DNA from: JAAEQG01 sp023133475
Lineage (GTDB): Bacteria > Planctomycetota > Phycisphaerae > UBA1845
Length of the DNA: 34,064 nt
Direction: 5' to 3'
Assembly (NCBI GenBank): GCA_030631415.1
Contig: DAOVLE010000026.1
Coordinates: 1-34,064 of the forward strand
In this document: piece after piece, positions 1 through 8,426 of the stretch
Position numbering within the stretch: the stretch's first letter is position 1
How the letters are laid out: every line of letters starts with the position of its first letter
Translations under genes and position numbers: made by a program
The notes under the pieces: generated by a model
Databases searched by the model: none
Seen by the model: the letters and a program-made list of their open reading frames with translations, nothing else
Told to the model about the DNA's origin: nothing

Positions 1-2
1 AT

Positions 3-3000
3 AGCGGCTCCGGTCAGGGTGGCCCCGGTCGGCCTTACTCCGTCCAGCCCAGTTGGTCACCGGAGATCGAGTGCGACCCGTGCGATCCGGAATTCTTCGA
101 CCCGCGCGTCTTTCTCTCGGTGGATGTGTCCGCGCTCTTTCTGCCGCTGGAGACGGCGGCTGAGGCGTACATCCTTGCCCAGACCGGCGGGTGGATTTCA
201 GCCGATGCCGAGATCACCGCGAAAGGGTCTCTGCAAACCTGCTGCAGGGAGGATGGCACGGAATCGTTGGAAACCAGCGCCGAAGCGACTGCCTCGCTGG
301 TTCTAAGCCTTAACAACACCAGCTTCTCTTACGATTTCGAGCACACCTTCGGGGCACTCGAGTTCAACATAGGGACCAATAGTGTATACGTTGCCTCCCT
401 GGATGTGGCGGCACATCTGGAGGCTGGGCTGATGGTATCAGCCTACGGTTCGCTGGGTGCTCGGGCGACCCTCGGCGGGTGCGGCGACCCTTGCATTGAT
501 CTGTGGGGTTCGATTGGTGCCAGTGCTTCGGTCGGTCTGGAGGCATCGGGCAGCGCCCAGGTCAACGTCATCGACCATGACGTTGGCACGGTGGAATTCG
601 TGGTGAAAGCCGGCCTTTACACCGCGGCGAACGCGGGGTTCGAGATAGACTGTGGCGGGCCTTTGACCGGGCAGAGCTGCTTCGAGGGCATCTACCTTCT
701 GATCGACGTCCATGCGTCGTTGGATGTCCCTGCTCTCGGGGTTTCCGAGACGATCACGCTGATCCCCTGCACCGACTACTTCTTCGTTGAGCCAATAGGC
801 GATTGTGGTTCGGTGGGCTGTGCCGGCCGCGAAGGCGAAGGTCATTATGGCACCCCGGTGGACATCGATCGGTATCGGGCGGAGTTCGAGGCTGCACAAC
901 AGGAAGTCATCGATCGGTGGCACGAACTCATGCCCAAGTACATATACGGATACCGGATGCGTGAGGCCAATGTCCGCGACGAGGAGGACATCTGCGCCAA
1001 GGTCCGCCTGCAAATCGAGCAGCAGGCGGTGATCACCCGCACCGGGTTCGCCCCCAAGCTGGTGATCGAGAATCCCGACGACCTTGTCGAGGTCGAGAAC
1101 ATCTTTGTGGGCTTTAGCATCACCGATACCGAAGGGAATCCTGCCGATGATCTGTTCGCGGTCGGCAAGGCGGAGATTAGCGGTGGGCTGACTGGGATTG
1201 ACGGCGCGGGCGCACTGGGGACCAACGACATCGGCCAGGTGACCTGGCTGGTGATCCCGCGAACCGAAGCCGCCCCGATAGAGCCGATCGAATACTTTGT
1301 CAGCGGTGTGTTCTCCTACACCCAGGGTATCGAGAGCGCCACCATCTCGCTGGAGCCGGTGCTGATCACGGTCAAGCCCGACCCCAGCCTGATCGTGAAA
1401 TACTTCTGGCAGCGAGACGTGTTCAGCGACGATCCGTTCACCGAGGAGATCGAACCGTCAGAGCCCTTCTCGCTGGGTCTGTCCATGACCAACCAGGGCT
1501 ACGGTGAAGCCTGCAACGTGCGGGTGGCTTCGGGCCAGCCCAAGATTATCGACAACGAGCGAGGGCTGATAATCGCCTTCGAGCTTATCGGCACGGAAGT
1601 TGGCATCGAGGCCTTCACTCCGGCGCTGAACATCACCCTGGGTGATATAGCCCCGAGTGAGACGGTGGTGGCACGGTGGTTGATGACCTCGACGTTGCAG
1701 GGTCAGTTCACCGAATACTCAGCCGAGTACGAACACATCAACCCGCTGGGCGACCCGACACTGTCAGCCATTGACAGCGTGGAGATATTCGAGCTGATCC
1801 ACGTGGTGCGTGCGGAGGACCCGGTGGACGATCTGCTGATGGACTTTATGACCAACCAGATTGAATACCCCGACGATCCGTACGAGTTCCCCGAGGACCC
1901 GGACCGCAAGGACCTGCCCGATACTGTGCACCTGAGCAACGGGCAGGTGGAACAGGTCATCCCGGTGCTCGATGTCAGCATCACGCCGCTGACCGAAACG
2001 GGTGAGGAGGGCATATACGAAGCCCACCTGACGACTACCAACATGCCGTCCGGTTGGGCGTACATCAAGGCGCCCGATCTTGCCAATGGGGATCACCCGT
2101 TGCTGCGGGTCGAACGTTCGGACGGTTCGGAGTTGGTCATCGGGTTCAGCGCGTGGCAGACGGACCGCACCTTCCGCGAGGGCGACGAGCAACCCTTCCG
2201 CCAGCATCGCATCCATCTGTTCGATCGTGGTGTTGGCCAGGGCACTGAATCATATACGCTTGTTTACGGGGAACGCGAGGGAGCTGACTGCGAGGTGGGC
2301 CCGGGAGACCTGGACTGCAACAGCAACGGCATTGCGGACCGCTGCGAGTTGGAGGGCAACGATTGCAACACCAACGGAGTCCCCGACGATTGCGATCCCG
2401 ATGCCGACAGCGACGGAATCCCCGACGATTGCGACGCATGCCCGAACGATGCCTACAACGACGCCGACAACGATGGGGTCTGCGGCGACGTGGACAACTG
2501 TCCGAACGATGCCAACGCCGATCAGGCTGACGGTGATAGCGACGGGATCGGTGACGTTTGCGACGCCTGCCCGAACGATGCCGACAACGACGTGGATGAG
2601 GACGGGGTCTGCGGCGACGTGGACAACTGCCCGAACGATGCCAACACCGATCAGGCTGACGGTGATAGCGACGGGATCGGCGACGTTTGCGATGCCTGCC
2701 CGAACGATGGCGACAACGACGTGGATGAGGACGGTGTCTGCGGCGACGTGGATAACTGCCCGAACGATGCCAACACCAACCAGGTTGACAGTGACAGCGA
2801 CGGGATCGGTGACGTTTGCGACGCATGCCCGAACGACGCCGACAACGATGCCGACGGTGATGGGGTCTGCGGTGACGTGGACAACTGCCCCGATCACCCC
2901 AACCCCGCCCAGGCGGACTGCGACGGTGATGGGGTAGGTGACGTGTGTGCCATTGCCACCGGGTTCAGGCAAGACTGCAATTCCAACGCAGTCCCCGACG

Positions 3001-4586
3001 ATTGTGACATCTCCGGCAGCACCAGCGAGGACGGCAACAACAACGGCATCCCCGATGAGTGTGAACCGGCCTTTGGTCACATACTTCTCAGAACGGGCGA
3101 TGAGCCGGCGGCGCTGTGTGTCACTACCAGCGACACCGTCACTGTGACACTGGAGGTGGCCAGTCTGAGCGAAGCCATCAACGGCGTGCAGGCGCTGATC
3201 CACTATGACAACTCGTATCTGTCACTGGTCAGCATCACCCCGGCGTCTGGTTGGGGGTTGATTACTCCCGACGGCGCCAACCCCGATCCCGACGGCGACG
3301 GCGATCTCACCTGCGCTTTGTATCTGCCGGGCGGAGATATGTCCGCTGATGGGACCGTGGCTACTTTACTGTTCAATACCGTTACCGAAGGTGCGACCGA
3401 GGTTGTGTTCCAGGACGATAACGCCCCGTTCCACACCAAGCTAAGCCGTGCCTACGACAGCTCGACGATCCTGCCGGACAAGTTCGATTCCGGGACGATC
3501 AGCATCGACGACACGGTGGCTACTGCGAGCAGCAACAGCCCCGTCTGTGAGGGAAGCACCATCGAGCTATCTGGCGGCCCGAGCACCGGGCCTAACGGAC
3601 CGTACACCTACTCGTGGACTGGGCCTGACGGCTTCAGCTCCACAGAGCAGAACCCGACGATCAACAATGCGACATTGGCCATGACTGGGACCTACTATCT
3701 AACGGTGACCAACGTCAACGGGTGCGAGTTCGCCGCCCAGACGGATGTTGAAGTACAACTGTGCATGGTGGTCAACGTCGAGATCGAAGGTTTGATCGGC
3801 AACGGTGGCAGCTATGGGCCTCCGTCCATCGGCAGTGAGCTTGTTCGCGATGTGACCTTCGTGCTCACCGATTGCGAAGGTGACACCGACACGCAGGTGC
3901 TCCCGGTCACCTTCACGGCTGACGTGGGCAACAACAAGGGTGTCGGGAGCGTGATCTTCGCAGGTCTGGACGCCGGTCTCGATTGGCTCAGCGTGCAGGA
4001 AGGCCACACGCTACGTAAGCTGGTGGCGGTGGACTTTGTGACTACGTTGGCGGATAGCGTGACAGTGTTCCTGACTTCGGGTGACTTCCACACGGTCATC
4101 GTGGAGCAGGACAACCTGGTTGACATCACCGACTTCTCGATATTGGCTTCCAGTTGGGAGACCACTATTGACGCAGATGAAAGCACCGGCGGCGATGCCA
4201 CCGGTGACGGTTACCACGACGCCGACGACTTCGCATTGATTCAGCCGAACTTCTTCCAGTGGGGCGAGGATGTTGACGGTTGCGGCAGGTTGCTGGGTGG
4301 CAAGAGACCGGTGCCTGGCATGGAACTCACCACGGCGGAGTCGGCTCCGCGGGCCAGCATTGATGTATCCGAGTTGAGTTTAATAGTGCCCGATGCCCGG
4401 CGTGCGGACCTCGACGGCAACGGTGTTGTGGACGCCCGCGACATCCGCGCGTTTGCCCGGCGGCACAACCTGTCGTTGCAGCCGGTATTCGAGGCCAAGT
4501 TGGCCGAGTTGGAGGAGGCTTTGGCACCATCTCTCGAATCGGCAACCGAGCCGAGTCTTGAGACAATCCCCCACCACGAGCGGTAG
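3..4586 (+). CDS. Truncated modular secreted protein: thrombospondin-3-like, cohesin-like, Ig-like, dockerin-like
   Basis: The reading frame is open to the left window edge, so the true start and any signal peptide are missing. A GTG at 120 is in frame but is probably internal. The N-terminal third is beta-rich and unrecognised. Positions 2286-3065 encode Asp/Cys-rich calcium-binding repeats of thrombospondin type 3 style (D-x-D-x-D-G-x-x-D-x-C), with a 129-bp (43-residue) unit repeated about four times from 2430. Next come a cohesin-like segment (INGVQALIHYD, near 3180-3470), an Ig/PKD-like domain (SPVCEGSTIELSGGP, 3535-3765), a conserved linker beginning VVNVEIEGL (3769), and two dockerin-like calcium loops (near 4120-4250, and ADLDGNGVVDARDI near 4405-4445). 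The C-terminal block is closely repeated in the next two genes. Likely extracellular or surface structural protein; substrate unknown. No sortase or PEP-CTERM tail is visible. Confidence 0.85.
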   Translation, partial: SGSGQGGPGRPYSVQPSWSPEIECDPCDPEFFDPRVFLSVDVSALFLPLETAAEAYILAQTGGWISADAEITAKGSLQTCCREDGTESLETSAEATASLVLSLNNTSFSYDFEHTFGALEFNIGTNSVYVASLDVAAHLEAGLMVSAYGSLGARATLGGCGDPCIDLWGSIGASASVGLEASGSAQVNVIDHDVGTVEFVVKAGLYTAANAGFEIDCGGPLTGQSCFEGIYLLIDVHASLDVPALGVSETITLIPCTDYFFVEPIGDCGSVGCAGREGEGHYGTPVDIDRYRAEFEAAQQEVIDRWHELMPKYIYGYRMREANVRDEEDICAKVRLQIEQQAVITRTGFAPKLVIENPDDLVEVENIFVGFSITDTEGNPADDLFAVGKAEISGGLTGIDGAGALGTNDIGQVTWLVIPRTEAAPIEPIEYFVSGVFSYTQGIESATISLEPVLITVKPDPSLIVKYFWQRDVFSDDPFTEEIEPSEPFSLGLSMTNQGYGEACNVRVASGQPKIIDNERGLIIAFELIGTEVGIEAFTPALNITLGDIAPSETVVARWLMTSTLQGQFTEYSAEYEHINPLGDPTLSAIDSVEIFELIHVVRAEDPVDDLLMDFMTNQIEYPDDPYEFPEDPDRKDLPDTVHLSNGQVEQVIPVLDVSITPLTETGEEGIYEAHLTTTNMPSGWAYIKAPDLANGDHPLLRVERSDGSELVIGFSAWQTDRTFREGDEQPFRQHRIHLFDRGVGQGTESYTLVYGEREGADCEVGPGDLDCNSNGIADRCELEGNDCNTNGVPDDCDPDADSDGIPDDCDACPNDAYNDADNDGVCGDVDNCPNDANADQADGDSDGIGDVCDACPNDADNDVDEDGVCGDVDNCPNDANTDQADGDSDGIGDVCDACPNDGDNDVDEDGVCGDVDNCPNDANTNQVDSDSDGIGDVCDACPNDADNDADGDGVCGDVDNCPDHPNPAQADCDGDGVGDVCAIATGFRQDCNSNAVPDDCDISGSTSEDGNNNGIPDECEPAFGHILLRTGDEPAALCVTTSDTVTVTLEVASLSEAINGVQALIHYDNSYLSLVSITPASGWGLITPDGANPDPDGDGDLTCALYLPGGDMSADGTVATLLFNTVTEGATEVVFQDDNAPFHTKLSRAYDSSTILPDKFDSGTISIDDTVATASSNSPVCEGSTIELSGGPSTGPNGPYTYSWTGPDGFSSTEQNPTINNATLAMTGTYYLTVTNVNGCEFAAQTDVEVQLCMVVNVEIEGLIGNGGSYGPPSIGSELVRDVTFVLTDCEGDTDTQVLPVTFTADVGNNKGVGSVIFAGLDAGLDWLSVQEGHTLRKLVAVDFVTTLADSVTVFLTSGDFHTVIVEQDNLVDITDFSILASSWETTIDADESTGGDATGDGYHDADDFALIQPNFFQWGEDVDGCGRLLGGKRPVPGMELTTAESAPRASIDVSELSLIVPDARRADLDGNGVVDARDIRAFARRHNLSLQPVFEAKLAELEEALAPSLESATEPSLETIPHHER
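2430..2945 (+). repeat. 129-bp in-frame tandem repeat coding thrombospondin-3-like calcium repeats
   Basis: Four units begin at about 2430, 2559, 2688 and 2817, each opening with a TGCGA(C/T)GC(A/C)TGCCCGAACGA motif. Each encodes a CDACPND...DGVCGDVDNCPND...SDGIGDV unit. Identity between units is high at DNA level, consistent with recent expansion or slippage. Confidence 0.85.
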
Positions 4587-4634
4587 GGGCTTGGAGCAAA
4601 AACGGTGGCACCGGCGTCCCCGCCGGTGGCAGAT

Positions 4635-4705
4635 GTAGGGCGGGTACTACCCACCGTCGATGGCGTTGTATGTCACTTGACGGTGGCGGGTAAAACCCGC
4701 CCTAC
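4635..4705. repeat. Two inverted copies of the 21-bp GTAGGGCGGG palindrome
   Basis: A variant copy (GTAGGGCGGGTACTACCCAC) at 4635-4655 and an oppositely oriented copy (GGCGGGTAAAACCCGCCCTA) at 4685-4705 lie between the first two secreted-protein genes. The paired arrangement resembles REP/BIME organisation. It could work as a hairpin between the genes. Confidence 0.8.
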
Positions 4706-4736
4706 TGCGCTGATATAGCGGGAAAGGAGCTACATT

Positions 4737-7700
4737 ATGAACACCCGAAGCACTATTGTACGATGTGGAACCCTGGTTTTGGCAACCCTCTTTTGCACTT
4801 CGTTGGCAATTGCAGGCACTCCGGCTGATGCCGCCGGCGGACGAGCGGGCTTGATCGCCTACTGGAGCTTTGATGAGAATGATGGCGATACGGCTCACGA
4901 TTCTTCCGGGTATGGGAATCACGGCACGATCTACAATGCAAGCTGGGCTGACGGCATATCGGGTTCCGCGCTGGAGTTTGGCGGTGGTGATTACGTCAGT
5001 GTCCCGATTTCAACATCCACTACATTCACGGTTACTGCCTGGATGCGCCCTTATACCGATGCTTCATCGCAGATACAGATGATATTGGACAAGCCAGGCA
5101 ACTTTAATATCGAATACCGATCTTCGGGTGCGGAAGGCAACAGGATATCCCAGTACACCTACCAAGGCGATCTGCTGTTTTCAAATACCAACCTTGACGT
5201 GGATGCCTGGAGTTTTATCGTGCTCGTCCGTACGCCGAGCGTAGCCTCGTTCTACTTGAATGGGGCTTACGATGGAGGAGGGGCAACTTCACCAAGGAGT
5301 GTGAGTGGCACGTGCACTATTGGAAGTCGGAGTGGGGCAAGCTATCAATTCGAGGGCATCATCGATGAAATGCGCATCTACGATGGGGCGTTGAGTGCGG
5401 AGGAGGTGCTCGACCTGTACGAGCAGTACTGGTCGGATTGCAACAGCAACGGCATCCCCGACGATGAGGAGATCGCCGCCGGGCAGGGTGCGGGCTTCGA
5501 GGACGCCTCCTCCTGGGCGACGTACGACGCCGGGGCCCATGGTGTGGGCACCGACCCTGACGGGTATCAGGGCAGTGTCTTCGACGGTCGATACGCCTAC
5601 TTCGTGCCCATGCATAACGGCAGCGAACGCCACGGTGAGGTGCTGCGCTACGACACGGACGGGGATTTTTCCGATGTGTCCTCCTGGGCGGCGTTCGATG
5701 CCGGGGCGAATGGCGTGGGCACCGATCCCGACGGGTATGCCAGCGGAGCCTTCGACGGCCGATACGTCTACTTCCCGCCTGAGAATAATGGCAGCTCAAT
5801 CCACGGAGAGGCACTGCGTTACGACACAACCGGCAACTTTTCCACTGCTTCGTCCTGGTCCACGTACGACGCCGGCGCCAACGGCGTTGGCAGCGACTCC
5901 GATGGGTATTCCGACGCTGTTTTCGACGGCCGATACATTTATTTCGTACCTTACCATAACGGCAGCTCGTACAATGGGGAGGTGCTACGTTACGACACAG
6001 AGGGGTCATTTTCTGCTGCCTTATCCTGGGCTGTGTATGCCCCCGGCTCCCATGGTGTGGGCAACAATCCCACCGGATACCAAGGCGGCGTTTTCGACGG
6101 CCGATATATCTATTTTGTCCCCTGCAGGAATTCCAGCGGGTACAACGGCGAGGTGCTGCGTTATGACACAACCGGCAACTTTTTCACACCCTCGTCCTGG
6201 TCCGCGTACACCCCCGAAGTCTACATCGTGGGCAGCGACGGGTATCTCGGCGGATACCTCGGCGGTCTCTTCGACGGTCGATATATCTATTTCGTCCCCC
6301 ACAGGAACTCCAGCGGGTACAACGGCGAGGTGCTACGTTACGACACAAGCGGGGAGTTTTCCGATGTGTCCTCCTGGGCAACGTTCGACGCGGGGGCTAA
6401 CGGCGTGGGCACCGATCCCGATGGGTACTGGGGCGCCGTCTTCGACGGCCGACATGTCTACTTCACGCCCCACCTTGACGGCACTGATCGCCACGGCGAG
6501 GTGCTGCGATATGACACAAGCGGGGAGTTTAGCGACGTGTCCTCCTGGGCAACATACGACGCGGGGGCTAACGGCGTGGGCATCGACCCCGACGGGTATA
6601 TAGGGGGTGTCTTCGACGGACAATACCTATATTTCGCACCCTACTATAACGGCAGCGATCGCCACGGCGAGGTGCTGCGGTACGATACGACCGCAGGATG
6701 GTCGGCTGACTGCAACAGCAATGGTATTCCCGACGAGTGTGACATTGCCGAGGGGACGTCCTCGGATTTTGACGGCAACGGTGTCCCCGACGAATGCGAG
6801 CAACCCACCGGTGAACTGCTCTTAGTGGTGGCCCCCGGGTCGGAGTGTGTCACCAGTGCAGAGCAGATTACCGTGACACTCGATGTCGCCAATCTCACCC
6901 ACGCCATCAATGGTGTGCAGGCTTTGGTCCATTATGATACGAACTATCTCACGCCGGTCAGCATCACACCAGCCGGCGGTTGGGTGTTGATCGTTCCCGG
7001 CGACCCCAACAACCCTGATTCGAACGGTGACGGCGATTTCACTTGTGCCCTGTACTTCCCGGGCGATGAAGTGTCAGCCGATGGCACGGTGGCCACGCTG
7101 GTGTTTGCCCCCATGGCCGAGGGGCCGACACAGGTGACCTTCCAGGATGACAGCGATCCGTTCTTCACCAAGTTGACGGTGGCTGATGATAACACCACGA
7201 TTCTCCCGCACAAAGTGGATTCGAGCACGATCAGCATCGACGACACTATAGCCACCGCCACAAGCAACAGCCCCGTCTGTGAGGGTGGGGCCATCAATCT
7301 GTCCGGCGGCCCGGACAGTGGGCCTGATGAGCCTTATACATATGCGTGGGTTGGGACCAACGGCTTTAGCTCCACCGAGCAGAACCCGACGATCAGTGAT
7401 GCCACACTGGACATGAACGGCACCTACACACTGACGGTGACCAATGGCAGCGGGTGCGAGTTTGTTGCCCAGACCGTTGTCGAAGTCCACCTGTGTATGG
7501 TGGTGAACGTCGAGATCGAAGGCCTGGTCGGCGACGGCGGTATCTATGGTTCTCCGTCGAGCGGCACCGAGCTTGATCGTGAAGTGACCTTCGTATTCAC
7601 CGATTGCGATGGCGATACCGACACGTACACTATTCCGGTCACGTTCACGGCTGACACAGTCAATAATAAGGGTGTCGGGAGTGCGACGTTTACAGGCCTC

Positions 7701-8336
7701 GATGCCGGTTTCGAGTGGCTCGGCGTTCAGGAAGGCCACACGCTGCGCGAACTGGTGGCGGTGGACTTTGTGACTACGTTGGCTGACAGTGTTACAGTGT
7801 TCCTGCCGTCGGGCGATTTCCACACGGCGGTGGTGTCGCAAGACAACATGGTTGACATCACTGACTTCTCGATATTGGCATCCAGTTGGGAGACGGCGAT
7901 TGGGGCTGACCAGGGCATCGGTGGTGATGCCGGCGGTGACGGCTACCACGACGCCGACGACTTCGCGCTAATTCAGCCGAACTTCCTGACGTTCGGCGAG
8001 GGGATTAACGATTGTGGCAAGCTGGTGAGTTCTGTAGGGCGGGTTCTACCCGCCGCATCTGTAGGGCGGGTTCCACCCGCCGCATCCGAGGATGGTGTGA
8101 TATCGCGAACTCCGCGAACCAGCATTGACGTATCGGAGTTGCGTTTGAGAGTGCCCGATGCCCGGCGTGCGGACCTTGACGGCAACGGTGTTGTGGACGC
8201 CCGCGACATCCGCAAGTTTGCCCGGCGGCACAACCTGTCGTTGCAGCCGGCGTTTGATGCCAAGCTGGCTGAGTTGGAGGCTTTGGTGCCGATGGTTGAT
8301 CCTGGTTTTGAAAAACCAGCCTACCGGGGGTGGTAG
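4737..8336 (+). CDS. Secreted LamG-like lectin and seven-repeat protein with cohesin/dockerin-like C-terminus
   Basis: 1199 residues; AAGGAG lies 8 nt before the ATG. A signal peptide (about residues 1-27, ending near SLAIAG) is followed by a LamG/concanavalin-like domain (about 38-225, GLIAYWSFDEN...IIDEMRIYDGALS). Residues 252-655 are seven repeats of about 57 residues (SSWATYDAGANGVG...VFDGRYIYFVP...GEVLRYDT), which suggest a seven-bladed beta-propeller. A DCNSNGIPDEC motif (about 657) leads into the block shared with its two neighbours: cohesin-like (690-830), Ig-like (840-925), linker and two dockerin-like loops. Between the two loops, residues 1100-1117 are encoded by two tandem copies of the dispersed palindromic element. 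Likely an extracellular carbohydrate- or surface-binding protein; no catalytic domain is seen. Confidence 0.88.
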   Translation: MNTRSTIVRCGTLVLATLFCTSLAIAGTPADAAGGRAGLIAYWSFDENDGDTAHDSSGYGNHGTIYNASWADGISGSALEFGGGDYVSVPISTSTTFTVTAWMRPYTDASSQIQMILDKPGNFNIEYRSSGAEGNRISQYTYQGDLLFSNTNLDVDAWSFIVLVRTPSVASFYLNGAYDGGGATSPRSVSGTCTIGSRSGASYQFEGIIDEMRIYDGALSAEEVLDLYEQYWSDCNSNGIPDDEEIAAGQGAGFEDASSWATYDAGAHGVGTDPDGYQGSVFDGRYAYFVPMHNGSERHGEVLRYDTDGDFSDVSSWAAFDAGANGVGTDPDGYASGAFDGRYVYFPPENNGSSIHGEALRYDTTGNFSTASSWSTYDAGANGVGSDSDGYSDAVFDGRYIYFVPYHNGSSYNGEVLRYDTEGSFSAALSWAVYAPGSHGVGNNPTGYQGGVFDGRYIYFVPCRNSSGYNGEVLRYDTTGNFFTPSSWSAYTPEVYIVGSDGYLGGYLGGLFDGRYIYFVPHRNSSGYNGEVLRYDTSGEFSDVSSWATFDAGANGVGTDPDGYWGAVFDGRHVYFTPHLDGTDRHGEVLRYDTSGEFSDVSSWATYDAGANGVGIDPDGYIGGVFDGQYLYFAPYYNGSDRHGEVLRYDTTAGWSADCNSNGIPDECDIAEGTSSDFDGNGVPDECEQPTGELLLVVAPGSECVTSAEQITVTLDVANLTHAINGVQALVHYDTNYLTPVSITPAGGWVLIVPGDPNNPDSNGDGDFTCALYFPGDEVSADGTVATLVFAPMAEGPTQVTFQDDSDPFFTKLTVADDNTTILPHKVDSSTISIDDTIATATSNSPVCEGGAINLSGGPDSGPDEPYTYAWVGTNGFSSTEQNPTISDATLDMNGTYTLTVTNGSGCEFVAQTVVEVHLCMVVNVEIEGLVGDGGIYGSPSSGTELDREVTFVFTDCDGDTDTYTIPVTFTADTVNNKGVGSATFTGLDAGFEWLGVQEGHTLRELVAVDFVTTLADSVTVFLPSGDFHTAVVSQDNMVDITDFSILASSWETAIGADQGIGGDAGGDGYHDADDFALIQPNFLTFGEGINDCGKLVSSVGRVLPAASVGRVPPAASEDGVISRTPRTSIDVSELRLRVPDARRADLDGNGVVDARDIRKFARRHNLSLQPAFDAKLAELEALVPMVDPGFEKPAYRGW
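5494..6700 (+). repeat. Seven in-frame repeats of about 171 bp
   Basis: Seven consecutive units of about 57 codons share the core GANGVG-DPDGY-FDGRY-YF-P-NGS-GEVLRYDT. Period and number fit one beta-propeller. DNA identity is high between neighbouring units (for example around 6355-6420 and 6526-6590), indicating internal duplication. Confidence 0.85.
8034..8081 (+). repeat. Two in-frame copies of the 21-bp palindromic element inside a coding region
   Basis: Copies at 8034-8054 (translated VGRVLPA) and 8061-8081 (VGRVPPA) sit 6 bp apart, both in frame with the host gene. The homologous position in the upstream paralogue (near 4300) has no such sequence, so this is probably an insertion into an inter-domain linker. 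Confidence 0.85.
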
Positions 8337-8354
8337 GCTTTGGGGACGAAAACA

Positions 8355-8375
8355 GTAGGGCGAGCTTTACCCGCC
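8355..8375. repeat. Degenerate copy of the 21-bp palindromic element
   Basis: GTAGGGCGAGCTTTACCCGC just after the stop of the second secreted-protein gene, upstream of the third. Confidence 0.7.
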
Positions 8376-8426
8376 GTGTATGTCTGACGTAATGCACAAT
8401 GAGCGCGATAGATCGGAGGAGCAAAG

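Noticed and set aside
2146..2826. Long Arg/His-rich minus-strand frame opposite the calcium-repeat region
   Set aside because: Antisense shadow of the 129-bp repeat; composition is that of a repeated GC-rich antisense frame and there is no ribosome-binding site.
2430..2945. Regularly spaced repeats resembling a CRISPR array
   Set aside because: The whole 129-bp unit is conserved, lies in frame in a protein and codes for calcium-binding repeats; there are no unique spacers or cas genes.
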